This document shows positions 37,777-46,816 of a DNA stretch of 64,000 bases, one piece after another. The stretch is from CAYWYR01 sp964462685 (GTDB lineage Bacteria > Bacteroidota > Ignavibacteria > Kapaibacteriales > UBA2268). Below the pieces are notes generated by a model. The model saw nothing but the letters and a program-made list of their open reading frames with translations, ran no database searches and was not told the origin of the DNA. Numbering within the stretch: the stretch's first letter is position 1; each line of letters starts with the position of its first letter. The position numbers and the translations under genes are program-made. The DNA lies in the NCBI GenBank assembly GCA_964462685.1, contig CAYWYR010000002.1, positions 1 through 64,000 on the forward strand. Reading direction: 5' to 3'.

Positions 37777-39072
37777 TTAAGACAGACCAAGCCTCTCAAA
37801 CATGAAATCTACTGATTCATAAACTTTTCTGTATGAAAACAATCCTTCAAGCTCTTCCTCTGAGAAATTATCCATGACTTCATCATCGGTTTTAAGTACT
37901 GATAGAAACTGCTCTTTATTATCCCAGGCTTTCATAGCGTTTCTCTGAACCATTACATAAGCAGTCTGCCTTTGTATGCCATTCTCCACTAATGCCAAAA
38001 GCACTTTCTGAGAGTGAGTAAGTCCGAAAGTCATATTCAGTACTTCCAGCATCCTATCTGGATATACAACAAGTTTATCAAGAAGCTTAATAGTTCTATT
38101 TAGGATATAATCACATGATATGGTAGAGTCTGGCATTATCACTCTCTCTACACTAGAGTGTGAAATATCTCTTTCATGCCAAAGAGCGATATTCTCTATT
38201 CCAGCTAAGGCGTTAGTTCTCAAGAATCTAGCTTGCCCGCAGATATTTTCAGAAGCTATTGGATTGCGTTTGTGAGGCATTGCCGAAGAGCCTTTTTGCC
38301 CTGGGGAGAAAAATTCTTCTGCTTCTCTGACTTCGGTTCTCTGGAGATGTCTTATCTCGATACCGATTTTCTCAATCATACCGCCGATCATTGCGATGGC
38401 ATTCAAATATTCTGCATGGATATCTCGTGATATAACCTGTGTTGAGATATTTACAGGTTTAAGGCCTAAACTTTCACATACATGCTTTTCTACCTCTGGG
38501 CTAAGGTGTTCATAAGTACCAACCGCGCCGGAAATCATACCTGTGGCAGCAGTTTCCAAGGCCCTTTCAAACCTTTGGATATTACGCTGGCATTCATCAT
38601 ACCATAGTGCGAATTTCATTCCGAATGTCATCGTTTCTGCATGGATACCATGGCTTCTTCCAACACAGGGTGTATGCTTAAACTCAACTGCTCTTTTAGC
38701 ACAGATCTCTGATAGTTTATTGAGCCCACTCAATATATGCTCGCCGGCCTGCTTCATCTGGACAGCTAAACAGGTATCTAAAACATCGCTTGAAGTCATA
38801 CCGATATGAACGAAGCGAGAATCTTCACCGGCAGTTTCCTCAACATTGGTTAGGAATGCAATGACATCATGTTTGGTGGTCTCTTCGATTTCCTCGATAC
38901 GCCTCGCGTTAACTTTGGCATTTTTCCATAATCTCTCGGAAACGCCTTTGGGTACCAGACCAGCTTTCTCGCGCGCTTCTACGGCGTATATCTCTATTTT
39001 GAGCCATATATCATATTTATTGTCTTCTGACCAGATATGGCCGAGTTCAGGGCGCGTATAGCGGTTTACCAT
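37777..39072 (-). CDS. purB: Adenylosuccinate lyase
   Basis: Fumarase/aspartase-superfamily enzyme of purine synthesis, acting twice: on SAICAR and on adenylosuccinate. The 431 residues begin RYTRPELGHIWSEDNKY. The family signature loop is GSSAMPHKRNPIASENICG; the catalytic His-containing motifs are THHDVIAF-like (TKHDVIAFL) and GRSHGIHAETMTFG. It follows the fibre operon on the same strand with 88 bases between and no visible terminator, so readthrough from the operon is possible. It is unrelated in function. Confidence 0.95.
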   Translation of the reverse strand: MVNRYTRPELGHIWSEDNKYDIWLKIEIYAVEAREKAGLVPKGVSERLWKNAKVNARRIEEIEETTKHDVIAFLTNVEETAGEDSRFVHIGMTSSDVLDTCLAVQMKQAGEHILSGLNKLSEICAKRAVEFKHTPCVGRSHGIHAETMTFGMKFALWYDECQRNIQRFERALETAATGMISGAVGTYEHLSPEVEKHVCESLGLKPVNISTQVISRDIHAEYLNAIAMIGGMIEKIGIEIRHLQRTEVREAEEFFSPGQKGSSAMPHKRNPIASENICGQARFLRTNALAGIENIALWHERDISHSSVERVIMPDSTISCDYILNRTIKLLDKLVVYPDRMLEVLNMTFGLTHSQKVLLALVENGIQRQTAYVMVQRNAMKAWDNKEQFLSVLKTDDEVMDNFSEEELEGLFSYRKVYESVDFMFERLGLS

Positions 39073-39160
39073 TTACTATTCCAATTATTGATTAATCTAA
39101 TAACGCAAATTAATTAATAGGAAATGATATTGCTCGAATCAGTTGCTAGTGGGTAAAAGT

Positions 39161-40987
39161 TTACGGGGTTTCGCCGATATAGATTGCTGCGGAATTCGTA
39201 ACTGCTCCGAAGTTGGTGAAGCACTCGTAAACGGTAAGTGATGCGTTTATACCAGAGTTGTTGATCTGAGCACCTGCGTAGTTATATAGCTCGCCACGGA
39301 TAAGTGTAGGGTCAGACACCTGTGCTATACCTGAGTTACGAACCCATACATTACCAAAACCAATAACATTATCGAAATTTGCAGGTACGTTACTTATTGT
39401 CTGATTTGTACCGTCAAACTCTATGATAGAGTTCTGGTCGAGCTGGTAACTTGTAAAGCCCGAGATTGCAGTCAGATCATTTGTACCACCGACTACGGCT
39501 CTTGCATCGGATGCCACGTCAAAAACGTCGCCACCGTTTACATTGTTTGCCTGGATGTCGATACCGCCGCTTTCAACAAGGAAATCATCGGTGATTGTGA
39601 TATTAGAAGAAAGATCGTAGGCGCCACCAGAAGCTGATCGAATTATAAGATCCTGAACTGTTGCCGGCAATCCATTACCAAGTGATAAGCCAGTGGTATT
39701 GGCACTGTTATAAATAAATATGCCGTCATTATGGCTGCCGAGATTATAATCTCTTGTAGCTGTTTGAATATTACCAGTAGCAGTTGGTGCCGTTGTTATC
39801 CCATCATCTGATCCGATACCGAGAGTACTACCGCCGACCATTGAGAATATACCAGTCCCGTTAATCTCAAATGATTCTGTAAATAATGATCCTGTGGTGT
39901 TGCCGCTACCACCTTCAACAAGAAAGATACCACGATCGGCTACAGTGGATACGTTCTGATCGAGAGTGATAGTATCGGAGTCACCTATGAGAACAGAGTC
40001 TTGCGTTCGCGGTGCATAAGGTGCGGGAAAACTACCGAAATCATATAGAGACCAGTTTTGACCATCAGAAAATACCCCGTCTTCTCTAGAATAGAACGTA
40101 AGGTATTCAGCTTCAGGACCTACGATAAAAATACCTAGTGAATCATTATCCAAACCCTCTACGGAGCTAGTGGTTTTAGTTCCAACGTCTGGGAGAACCC
40201 ATTGCTGAGTTGTTTTTCTAGCTACGATAAAAGTATCTGGATCAGCTCCGTTTCTGATATCATCAGGATTTAAATAATTTATCAAAAGATCATATTCTCT
40301 GTTATTCAAATCAAAACCTGTTCCAGCTGATAGTATCCATTGCCTTTCTACTACTTGAGTTCTACTAATTGTAGAAGGGGCTACATTCTGATCGAGGGCT
40401 TCAGCGTAGAATTCCACATACCCTTGAGTGCCGCCAGTACCATTAATATCAAACTCTACCGGCACATAATCAGTACCCATCCCAATAGGGATAAGCTGAT
40501 TTGAATCGTCGCCGGTAGCTATTAACTGTGCGATTGTACCATTTACGTGGCCAAGGCCAGTTCTTGTAGTATTTCCATTTATAGAAATAACAGCACTATC
40601 TCTCATATTGAGAATGCCATCAGCGACGGAGTTGAGATTGAAATCTTCTACGGTTATATTAGAGCCATTAACAAAATTTACGTTTCCAGACTGTTTAGTA
40701 ACAGAGAAATCATGAAAAGTTGTTGCACCGCTGAACTCTTGATCCCCATCGCCATCAAGGATAAATTCGGAATCAGTTGCAGTGATATTAGCTGAGTTTT
40801 GGAAATCGCCTGCTACAGATGTGATACTCGAGTCACGCATCTGAATCGTAGCCCCGGATTCGACATCAAGTGATCTATTGATATTGGTATGTATATTACC
40901 GGTGATACGCATAGTAGCGTTACCTGTGATCACTACCTGGGCATAGGAATAGCCGCTCGCCATAATGGCAATCAAAAGCGCGGTCAA
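39161..40987 (-). CDS. Secreted beta-rich repeat protein, last gene of the fibre operon
   Basis: About 608 residues from a TTG at 40987 with AGGAAC upstream; the hydrophobic stretch TALLIAIMASGYSYA then AQ forms a signal peptide. No ATG would preserve it. The mature protein is rich in Asn, Thr, Ser, Gly and Asp in alternating strands (ATMRITGNIHTNINRSLDVE), as in right-handed beta-helix surface proteins. A segment FSDGQNWSL ... RTQDSVLIGDSDTITL recurs in secreted Bacteroidota proteins. It lacks the S74 domain and the TDGSG-LSW modules of its neighbours and has no type IX sorting tail that I can see. The C-terminus ends abruptly in a strand-like repeat. Probably a surface or matrix component; function unknown. 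Confidence 0.65.
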   Translation of the reverse strand: MTALLIAIMASGYSYAQVVITGNATMRITGNIHTNINRSLDVESGATIQMRDSSITSVAGDFQNSANITATDSEFILDGDGDQEFSGATTFHDFSVTKQSGNVNFVNGSNITVEDFNLNSVADGILNMRDSAVISINGNTTRTGLGHVNGTIAQLIATGDDSNQLIPIGMGTDYVPVEFDINGTGGTQGYVEFYAEALDQNVAPSTISRTQVVERQWILSAGTGFDLNNREYDLLINYLNPDDIRNGADPDTFIVARKTTQQWVLPDVGTKTTSSVEGLDNDSLGIFIVGPEAEYLTFYSREDGVFSDGQNWSLYDFGSFPAPYAPRTQDSVLIGDSDTITLDQNVSTVADRGIFLVEGGSGNTTGSLFTESFEINGTGIFSMVGGSTLGIGSDDGITTAPTATGNIQTATRDYNLGSHNDGIFIYNSANTTGLSLGNGLPATVQDLIIRSASGGAYDLSSNITITDDFLVESGGIDIQANNVNGGDVFDVASDARAVVGGTNDLTAISGFTSYQLDQNSIIEFDGTNQTISNVPANFDNVIGFGNVWVRNSGIAQVSDPTLIRGELYNYAGAQINNSGINASLTVYECFTNFGAVTNSAAIYIGETP

Positions 40988-41077
40988 TATGTTCCTATCT
41001 GTTCCTATAATTTCCCCTGTTTGAGAAGATAATCTAAACTTAATTTAGATTTTTATAAATAAGTATCTGTACCGATA

Positions 41078-42988
41078 CTAATCAATATTCTCTATTTTTT
41101 CTTTTATAATATCTAAACGAGATTTCATCGATCTGGTTTTGAACTCCAGACCGCCTAATTTTTTTTCTTGAAACTCTTGTGAGATCTGTGCTCCCTTTAC
41201 GCCTGTTGCGAGAACTGAAGCAAGGTTTAATTCTGTGATGGAAAGACTATCACCTATTGTGCCGATTTCATCATTTCCGAATAATCTAAAGAAATCCTGA
41301 GCCATAGGGCCGTAATTCCTATATTCCGTAGGAGATTTGATATAATTCCATGAGGAGATCGGAAGTTCCTCAATTTTAGAAAGGAATTCATGGTAATCCA
41401 ATTCCAGAATATAATGTTTTTTGTTTCGATCTGATACAGCGTTCCAAGACTGCTGGCCGTTAGTAAGTTCAGCATAGGTAGTGAGAGCATTGGTTGTATA
41501 TAACCTGTAACCACCAGAGAATCTGAACTTGAACTCATCACTAGCATCAGACTGCATATCTTGATTGTTTGAGTCGCCGAACATGACGTTTCCATCATGA
41601 CTAAAGTTTCTCATTCTTCTTCCAAAAAGAATCGAGTATTCAGTCTGATTAGTGGTACCGAAACCGCCTATAAATGATTTTTCTGAAGAACCGTTGTGTG
41701 GGTTATCCTCACCGTAGAGTGTATTTGCCATTTGCCTGTTGTTATTAGCATCATTGTTATCACCAGCTATCATGATAGAGTTACGAGCATCAAATCTCGA
41801 GTCTGTTCCTGAAAGTATCGCGGTTTTTTCTCTTGCTAAAATATTATTCTGGCCAGTATAGGTGATACTACTTTCAGCATTACTTTCCGTATCGTTATTA
41901 TTACCTGTCATAACGGCAGTATATCCGCTTTGTACATCATTGTTAAAACCGTACCCTAATACAGAATAATCAGCATTATTATTATTAAAGTTATTGTCCC
42001 GACCGCCGAAAATTACTGTGTTATCACCCTTATTCTGGATATTATTCAATCTTCCGGATAGAATAACTGCGCTACGCACATCCGCATTTATATCGTTTTC
42101 ATATCCCCCAGCGGTACCAGAAGAAATAGCTGCTTGATTAATATCACAGCTATGACCAGCCAATATAAAGCAATACTGTGTCTGATTATTTAAATCATTA
42201 TCGATACCAGCGAAGATTACACCGCTTCTGGAATTACCGTTAACGTTACCATCAACACCGCCAAAAACTGCAACATTAACTGCAGAATTGAATATATCAT
42301 TATTATTACCACCACCTATATAAGCACCGGTAGCTGCATTACTTACAGTATTATTGTTATTTGTGTTTTGAGAACTTAATGGGCCCACGCTCACGCTACC
42401 GCCCCAACTCAAAACGCCTGATCCATCAGTTACCAATCCTTGCATAGCTTCCCCGTTATCTACTGGAAAGGTGTATGTAAGATTGGATGACATAGAATTG
42501 CCAGGAGATATGGTAAACGTATTGGTAGATCCGTCTGATCTTATTATCACAGAACCTGTATTACCATCGTCTCCAATCAGATAATCTGCTGCAAGAATGG
42601 AATAGTCACCTGCAATAGCTCCTGTTCCTACAAACAGTGTGTTTGTCGTATTATCAAATAAAAGCTGGTTATCAGCACCAATAGCCCCGTTTTCATTAAA
42701 CTGAATGGCATTATCAATACCGGCCGGCGAAGAGCTGGATGAAACCGTTATCCAAGATAGATTTCCTGAACCGTCGGTTGATAAAAACTGACCTGCTGTA
42801 GGTGCCGCAGATGGAAGTGTAAGAGTCAATGATCCGCTAAGTGTAGGTTGCTGGATTGTATATATATTACCAGTGTTAGGGTCTGAGTTTAACCTTATAG
42901 AAGTAGCATATATATCCTTATAGGTCTGGGAGTACGAGCTGGTAGAAGCTACGGCTAAAACAATGATAAAAATCAAGAATTTAGTCAT
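41078..42988 (-). CDS. Fibre-like protein with head repeats and S74 chaperone domain (paralogue 3)
   Basis: A 636-residue secreted protein from ATG 42988, preceded by GGAGG at ideal spacing. Order: signal peptide (about 1-21); short QTYKDIYATSIRL motif shared with its two paralogues; two TDGSG-x-LSW modules (to about 200); roughly 15 YadA-head-like repeats of about 15 residues (VIFGGRDNNFNN type) that should form a beta-roll; then a C-terminal Peptidase_S74 domain from about 515 with Ser519-Asp-x-x-x-Lys524 and SSWNY / YGPMAQDFFRLFG; and a final coiled coil. In phage fibres the S74 domain trimerises the stalk and then cuts itself off at this Ser. Overlaps the preceding stop by 8 bases. Confidence 0.85.
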   Translation of the reverse strand: MTKFLIFIIVLAVASTSSYSQTYKDIYATSIRLNSDPNTGNIYTIQQPTLSGSLTLTLPSAAPTAGQFLSTDGSGNLSWITVSSSSSPAGIDNAIQFNENGAIGADNQLLFDNTTNTLFVGTGAIAGDYSILAADYLIGDDGNTGSVIIRSDGSTNTFTISPGNSMSSNLTYTFPVDNGEAMQGLVTDGSGVLSWGGSVSVGPLSSQNTNNNNTVSNAATGAYIGGGNNNDIFNSAVNVAVFGGVDGNVNGNSRSGVIFAGIDNDLNNQTQYCFILAGHSCDINQAAISSGTAGGYENDINADVRSAVILSGRLNNIQNKGDNTVIFGGRDNNFNNNNADYSVLGYGFNNDVQSGYTAVMTGNNNDTESNAESSITYTGQNNILAREKTAILSGTDSRFDARNSIMIAGDNNDANNNRQMANTLYGEDNPHNGSSEKSFIGGFGTTNQTEYSILFGRRMRNFSHDGNVMFGDSNNQDMQSDASDEFKFRFSGGYRLYTTNALTTYAELTNGQQSWNAVSDRNKKHYILELDYHEFLSKIEELPISSWNYIKSPTEYRNYGPMAQDFFRLFGNDEIGTIGDSLSITELNLASVLATGVKGAQISQEFQEKKLGGLEFKTRSMKSRLDIIKEKIENID

Positions 42989-44915
42989 TACCACCTCCAG
43001 ATTTTAGGTTCTGAATTCTAGCTACTCTTTTTTCGAGATCAGCGATTCTATCCATCAACTGTGTTTGTCTTATTTTCTCTGTATTGATATCGCTATCCAA
43101 TTCAGTTATTTTTTCATTTAATCCTTTTAGTGCAGATATACCAACTGATGAAAGATGCATATTTGATATAGTTGTATCTGTTCCTATTATACCGTCACCG
43201 TGGTTTCCGAAGAGGCGGAAAAAATCCTGAGCCATAGGCCCGTAATTCCTAACCGAGTTGTTACTTCCTTTGTAACTCCAAGATGAAATAGGCAAATCCA
43301 TGATTTTATCCAATGAAACCGTATTATCAAGATGTACGATATTCTCTTTCATATTGCTATCGGATGTAGCACCCCAAGAACTCTGGTTGGCGTAAAGGAA
43401 CAAATTCTGCACAGTTGTATCTGCCCTGGCGAATATTCTATATCCACCTGTATAGCGCATACTTAAAGTATTATCACCGTAAGAGTTTACAGTTCCAGTA
43501 TTTGAATCGGTAAAAACAAAAGAACCATCATCATCAGCTTCCGCGTTTCTTCCCATCGCTAAGGCATACTGAGCCGCTTCGTTATTCTGACCGAATACCA
43601 ATGAATGACTGCCAGTAATGAGATTATCCGTACCTCCGAGTACTGCAGAGTTATTATCCCTAACCCTATTATCATCCCCTGACATAATAGCTGAATTATT
43701 TGCATCCCCTCCGACTTGTGGATCTATAGAGTTATTCCTTCCAATACCAATCATTGATCTATCACCAGAAACAGTATTATTGCTGCCTGCAACAATGAGT
43801 CCTAAGGTCGCACCATCTACGGTATTGGTATCACCGGAAATAATTAATGAAAACTCATTCCCATCGATCTCGTTTCCCCTACCGTTCAATATACCTGATT
43901 CATCGGCACCGGACTGTATAATATTAAAAGTACCGTTGACTATGGCGTTATGTTCGGAATACATTGAATTATTGGTTCCTGAACCTACCATAGACCCATC
44001 GGCGTTTGCTTCAATAAGATTAAATGAACCAGAAGCAACAAAACTGTAGTCTGAGTTTATGGTATTGCTAGTACCAGAAGCAATTACTGATTCATTAGCT
44101 GAAACACCGATAGTATTATTAGCCCCAGATATAATCGCGTTTCTATCACCTTCAATCTCATTATCGGTACCACCACCGATAAAAGAATCAGATGCTCCTG
44201 ATGGTATAGAGTTTTGCGAGCCGCCACCAATAAATGATCTTTCGCCTGGCCCATCATTATCCGAACCACCACCTGTACCTTGGTCTTCGCAAGGGAAGCC
44301 ACCGCCGACAACCACATTCTGTGTAACCCAAAGCAGATTGCCATTCCCATCTGTAACCAATATCTGGGATGAATTTCCATCTTCCTCTGGGAATACAAGT
44401 TCATAATCTTCTGTCATAGCTGAATTTGGTTGCAGTGTGACTGTATAGTCAGTTGCACCGCTTTCACTATACAAAGCTATCGTACCCGAGGTACCTTCAA
44501 AGCCAGCTTGCAGATAGTCTTCAGCATCGATTACGAACTGCGGTGATGAGACTCCAATCCCTAGATTATCTGTGCTTGGGTTGTAAAAAAGGTCATCGGA
44601 ACCGTTGAAATCAGTTCCGTTTTTAAACTGAACATTATTATCACTCCCACCAGGCGAAATACTTCCAGTCGGGGTTGTCCAGTTGCCAATACCAGAGGCA
44701 TTGAAACCTAGCAATTGATTATTATTACCTGTAGTGGAAGGTAATGTTATAATATAATTGACTGAAAGCCCAGTAGGTACTGCAATAGTATAATCGAAGT
44801 TACTCGCATCAGGGACTTCATTAATAATGATACTTTTAGAAAACTGGGTCTTATATGTCTGTGATATAATAGAACCAGCAATCAAGAAAAGAGTAATAAG
44901 TTTGATTAATCTCAT
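42981..44915 (-). CDS. Fibre-like protein with head repeats and S74 chaperone domain (paralogue 2)
   Basis: A 644-residue secreted protein with the same plan as its neighbours: signal peptide (about 1-18), QTYKTQFSKSIII segment, two TDGNG/SGIG-x-W modules, about 15 head repeats (DSFIGGGTDNEIEGD type), S74 domain with Ser518-Asp-x-x-x-Lys523 in ATSDSNMKENI, SSWSYKG and NYGPMAQDFFRLFG, and a C-terminal coiled coil (INTEKIRQTQLMDRIADLEKRV). The start overlaps the stop of the upstream paralogue (ATGA), so translation is coupled. Trimerisation is expected from the family but not shown by sequence. Confidence 0.85.
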   Translation of the reverse strand: MRLIKLITLFLIAGSIISQTYKTQFSKSIIINEVPDASNFDYTIAVPTGLSVNYIITLPSTTGNNNQLLGFNASGIGNWTTPTGSISPGGSDNNVQFKNGTDFNGSDDLFYNPSTDNLGIGVSSPQFVIDAEDYLQAGFEGTSGTIALYSESGATDYTVTLQPNSAMTEDYELVFPEEDGNSSQILVTDGNGNLLWVTQNVVVGGGFPCEDQGTGGGSDNDGPGERSFIGGGSQNSIPSGASDSFIGGGTDNEIEGDRNAIISGANNTIGVSANESVIASGTSNTINSDYSFVASGSFNLIEANADGSMVGSGTNNSMYSEHNAIVNGTFNIIQSGADESGILNGRGNEIDGNEFSLIISGDTNTVDGATLGLIVAGSNNTVSGDRSMIGIGRNNSIDPQVGGDANNSAIMSGDDNRVRDNNSAVLGGTDNLITGSHSLVFGQNNEAAQYALAMGRNAEADDDGSFVFTDSNTGTVNSYGDNTLSMRYTGGYRIFARADTTVQNLFLYANQSSWGATSDSNMKENIVHLDNTVSLDKIMDLPISSWSYKGSNNSVRNYGPMAQDFFRLFGNHGDGIIGTDTTISNMHLSSVGISALKGLNEKITELDSDINTEKIRQTQLMDRIADLEKRVARIQNLKSGGGND

Positions 44916-46816
44916 TCTATTTTACCCTCCATCCTATCGAGTAATTCTTCCATTAACCTGATTTCATTCTCCAGTTGATCATTCTTTGATTTTATTTCAT
45001 CAAGCTGAGCCGATTTCTGTTTTTGAAGGATATAAGCATATTGAAGAGCTGATAAAGAAACAGCAGTTAGATCATTCGGGACCAAAGTCGTATCCGTCCC
45101 TATCTGGCCTATACCGTCATTACCAAAAATAGCGAAGAAATCCTGAGCCATAGGCCCATAATTCCTGATCTGGCCGCTTTCATCTGAAGTATATGCCCAA
45201 GAATAGATGTCTAGATTTTTCAAGCCGAAATAAGATTGCTGATTATCAAGTAGTCTGATCTGTGATTTTTTGGTTGAATCAGAAGTGGAAACCCATCCTG
45301 TACCATTTGTTGTTAGCTGGACCCCGTTATTGCCTCCGGCATTAGTCATAAACTCACCTCCACCTTCAAAAAGTGCGGAAAACTCATTTTCTCTGGTAGA
45401 AGAGAGTGAAACATTAGTTCCTGACTTCATTACGAATGATCCGTTGTGAACAGCATTGGAGTTACGGCCCATTGCTATGGCATAGTCGGCGTTTACTGTT
45501 GATTCATTACCTATAATTATGGAATAGTCCCCATTTAGCGTATTGTCCTCTCCACCCACTATTACAGAGTATTCTCCATCTGTAATAATATTATCTTCTC
45601 CCGAACCGATCGCATTTGAGTTACCTGCTTGGATTTCATTTCTTTCCCCAGCATATATTACAGATAAGTTGGCCGAAGATATTTTATTGTTATCGCCCGC
45701 ACCGATATGGTTATAACTGCCACCTGTAATCGTATCCCTTATACCAGCCATAATCGAAGAGGAGGGAGAATTGATAATGTGGTTCAAACCTCCGCCACCG
45801 ATAGTTGATCTTGTGGAGTTGACCCCAATAGAATTATGCCTACCTGCACCGATATTAGAATAGGTAGAAGCGATAGTATTCGTATCACCAGCACCAATAA
45901 AAGAGTATGTAGCACCCGTAAGGATTTCGTTGCTTTCGCCTCCTAATATAGAGGAATAATCATCTCTGATAATATTGAACCTACCACCTGCGATAAAGGA
46001 GAAGTCCCCTAATACTTGATTGTTCTCTCCGGCTCCGACAGCTGAGCTTGTACCCGATACAGTATTATCTTCACCACCGCCGATAAATGAATTCGATCCT
46101 CCCTCTTGGATAACATTTCCTGTACCTCCACCAATGTAACCGAGAGCTGAGTTAACGGTATTGTTTCCTTGATCGTTTCCGTCATTTCCGATTCCGATAC
46201 AGTCGTTACCGCCTGTAGATACTTGAGCGGTTGACCATTGAAAAGAGCCAGAGCCGTTGGTAGTGATAAGCTGATTTGCCGATCCGTAATCCGAAGGTAA
46301 TCTGAATGTACTGTTGCTTGTCATACCATCAGGGGCGGTTATCGTAAGTGTTCTATCTGTACCTGCCTGGTCGTTATAAAGCTTGATACCTGATCTACCA
46401 ACGCCATCCCCTACCCTAACGGAGCCAGCTGTATGAACTGCGGCCGTTGGAGCCTGGATTCCTATGCCGAGGTGATTGTCAGTATAATTGAATACGAAGT
46501 CTTGAGAGGTAGCGAAACCAGTACCAGATCTATAGAATATTTCTTGGTCGTTACCTGAGATGCCACCAGCGGTAGGGGTAATCCATTTAAGGCCGCCTGC
46601 TCCATCACTGGCAAGAACCTGACTACCCGAACCAGTTGCAGAAGGTAGAGTCAGTGTGACAGAAGAGCTAATTGCTGGGGGAGTCAATGAGATAGTATTG
46701 ATGCCCGCCTCATTAGTAAGTATGAGGTCTGTGCCGTAAATAGTCTTATAGGTCTGGGCAGAAAGAGTGTACCCAAACAATAGAAAGACCACAGCTATAA
46801 TTGTTGATCTTTTCAT
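44912..46816 (-). CDS. Fibre-like protein with head repeats and S74 chaperone domain (paralogue 1)
   Basis: A 634-residue secreted protein. I chose ATG 46816, which overlaps the preceding stop as TAATG and gives a clean signal peptide (MKRSTIIAVVFLLFGYTLSA); an in-frame ATG at 46840 adds eight charged residues. After AQTYKTIYGTDLIL come two modules ending in LKWI and FQWS, a phage-tail-like NHLGIGIQAPTAAVH segment, about 15 head repeats (YSVIVGGEDNTLNGD type), the S74 domain with Ser512-Asp-x-x-x-Lys517, IYSWAY and NYGPMAQDFFAIFG, and a 45-residue coiled coil (LDEIKSKNDQLENEIRLMEEL). It is the least degenerate of the three in its head repeats. Confidence 0.85.
   Translation of the reverse strand: MKRSTIIAVVFLLFGYTLSAQTYKTIYGTDLILTNEAGINTISLTPPAISSSVTLTLPSATGSGSQVLASDGAGGLKWITPTAGGISGNDQEIFYRSGTGFATSQDFVFNYTDNHLGIGIQAPTAAVHTAGSVRVGDGVGRSGIKLYNDQAGTDRTLTITAPDGMTSNSTFRLPSDYGSANQLITTNGSGSFQWSTAQVSTGGNDCIGIGNDGNDQGNNTVNSALGYIGGGTGNVIQEGGSNSFIGGGEDNTVSGTSSAVGAGENNQVLGDFSFIAGGRFNIIRDDYSSILGGESNEILTGATYSFIGAGDTNTIASTYSNIGAGRHNSIGVNSTRSTIGGGGLNHIINSPSSSIMAGIRDTITGGSYNHIGAGDNNKISSANLSVIYAGERNEIQAGNSNAIGSGEDNIITDGEYSVIVGGEDNTLNGDYSIIIGNESTVNADYAIAMGRNSNAVHNGSFVMKSGTNVSLSSTRENEFSALFEGGGEFMTNAGGNNGVQLTTNGTGWVSTSDSTKKSQIRLLDNQQSYFGLKNLDIYSWAYTSDESGQIRNYGPMAQDFFAIFGNDGIGQIGTDTTLVPNDLTAVSLSALQYAYILQKQKSAQLDEIKSKNDQLENEIRLMEELLDRMEGKIE

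Noticed and set aside
41031..41051. Hairpin between the third S74 gene and the last operon gene as a terminator
   Set aside because: The stem is A/T-rich and on the minus strand no T-run follows; the T-run is on the plus strand where no gene needs it.
43618..44406. Plus-strand open frames of 115-143 codons antisense to paralogue 2
   Set aside because: Rich in Pro, Leu and Ser as expected from complementing the Gly/Asn/Asp repeats; no start signals or homology features.
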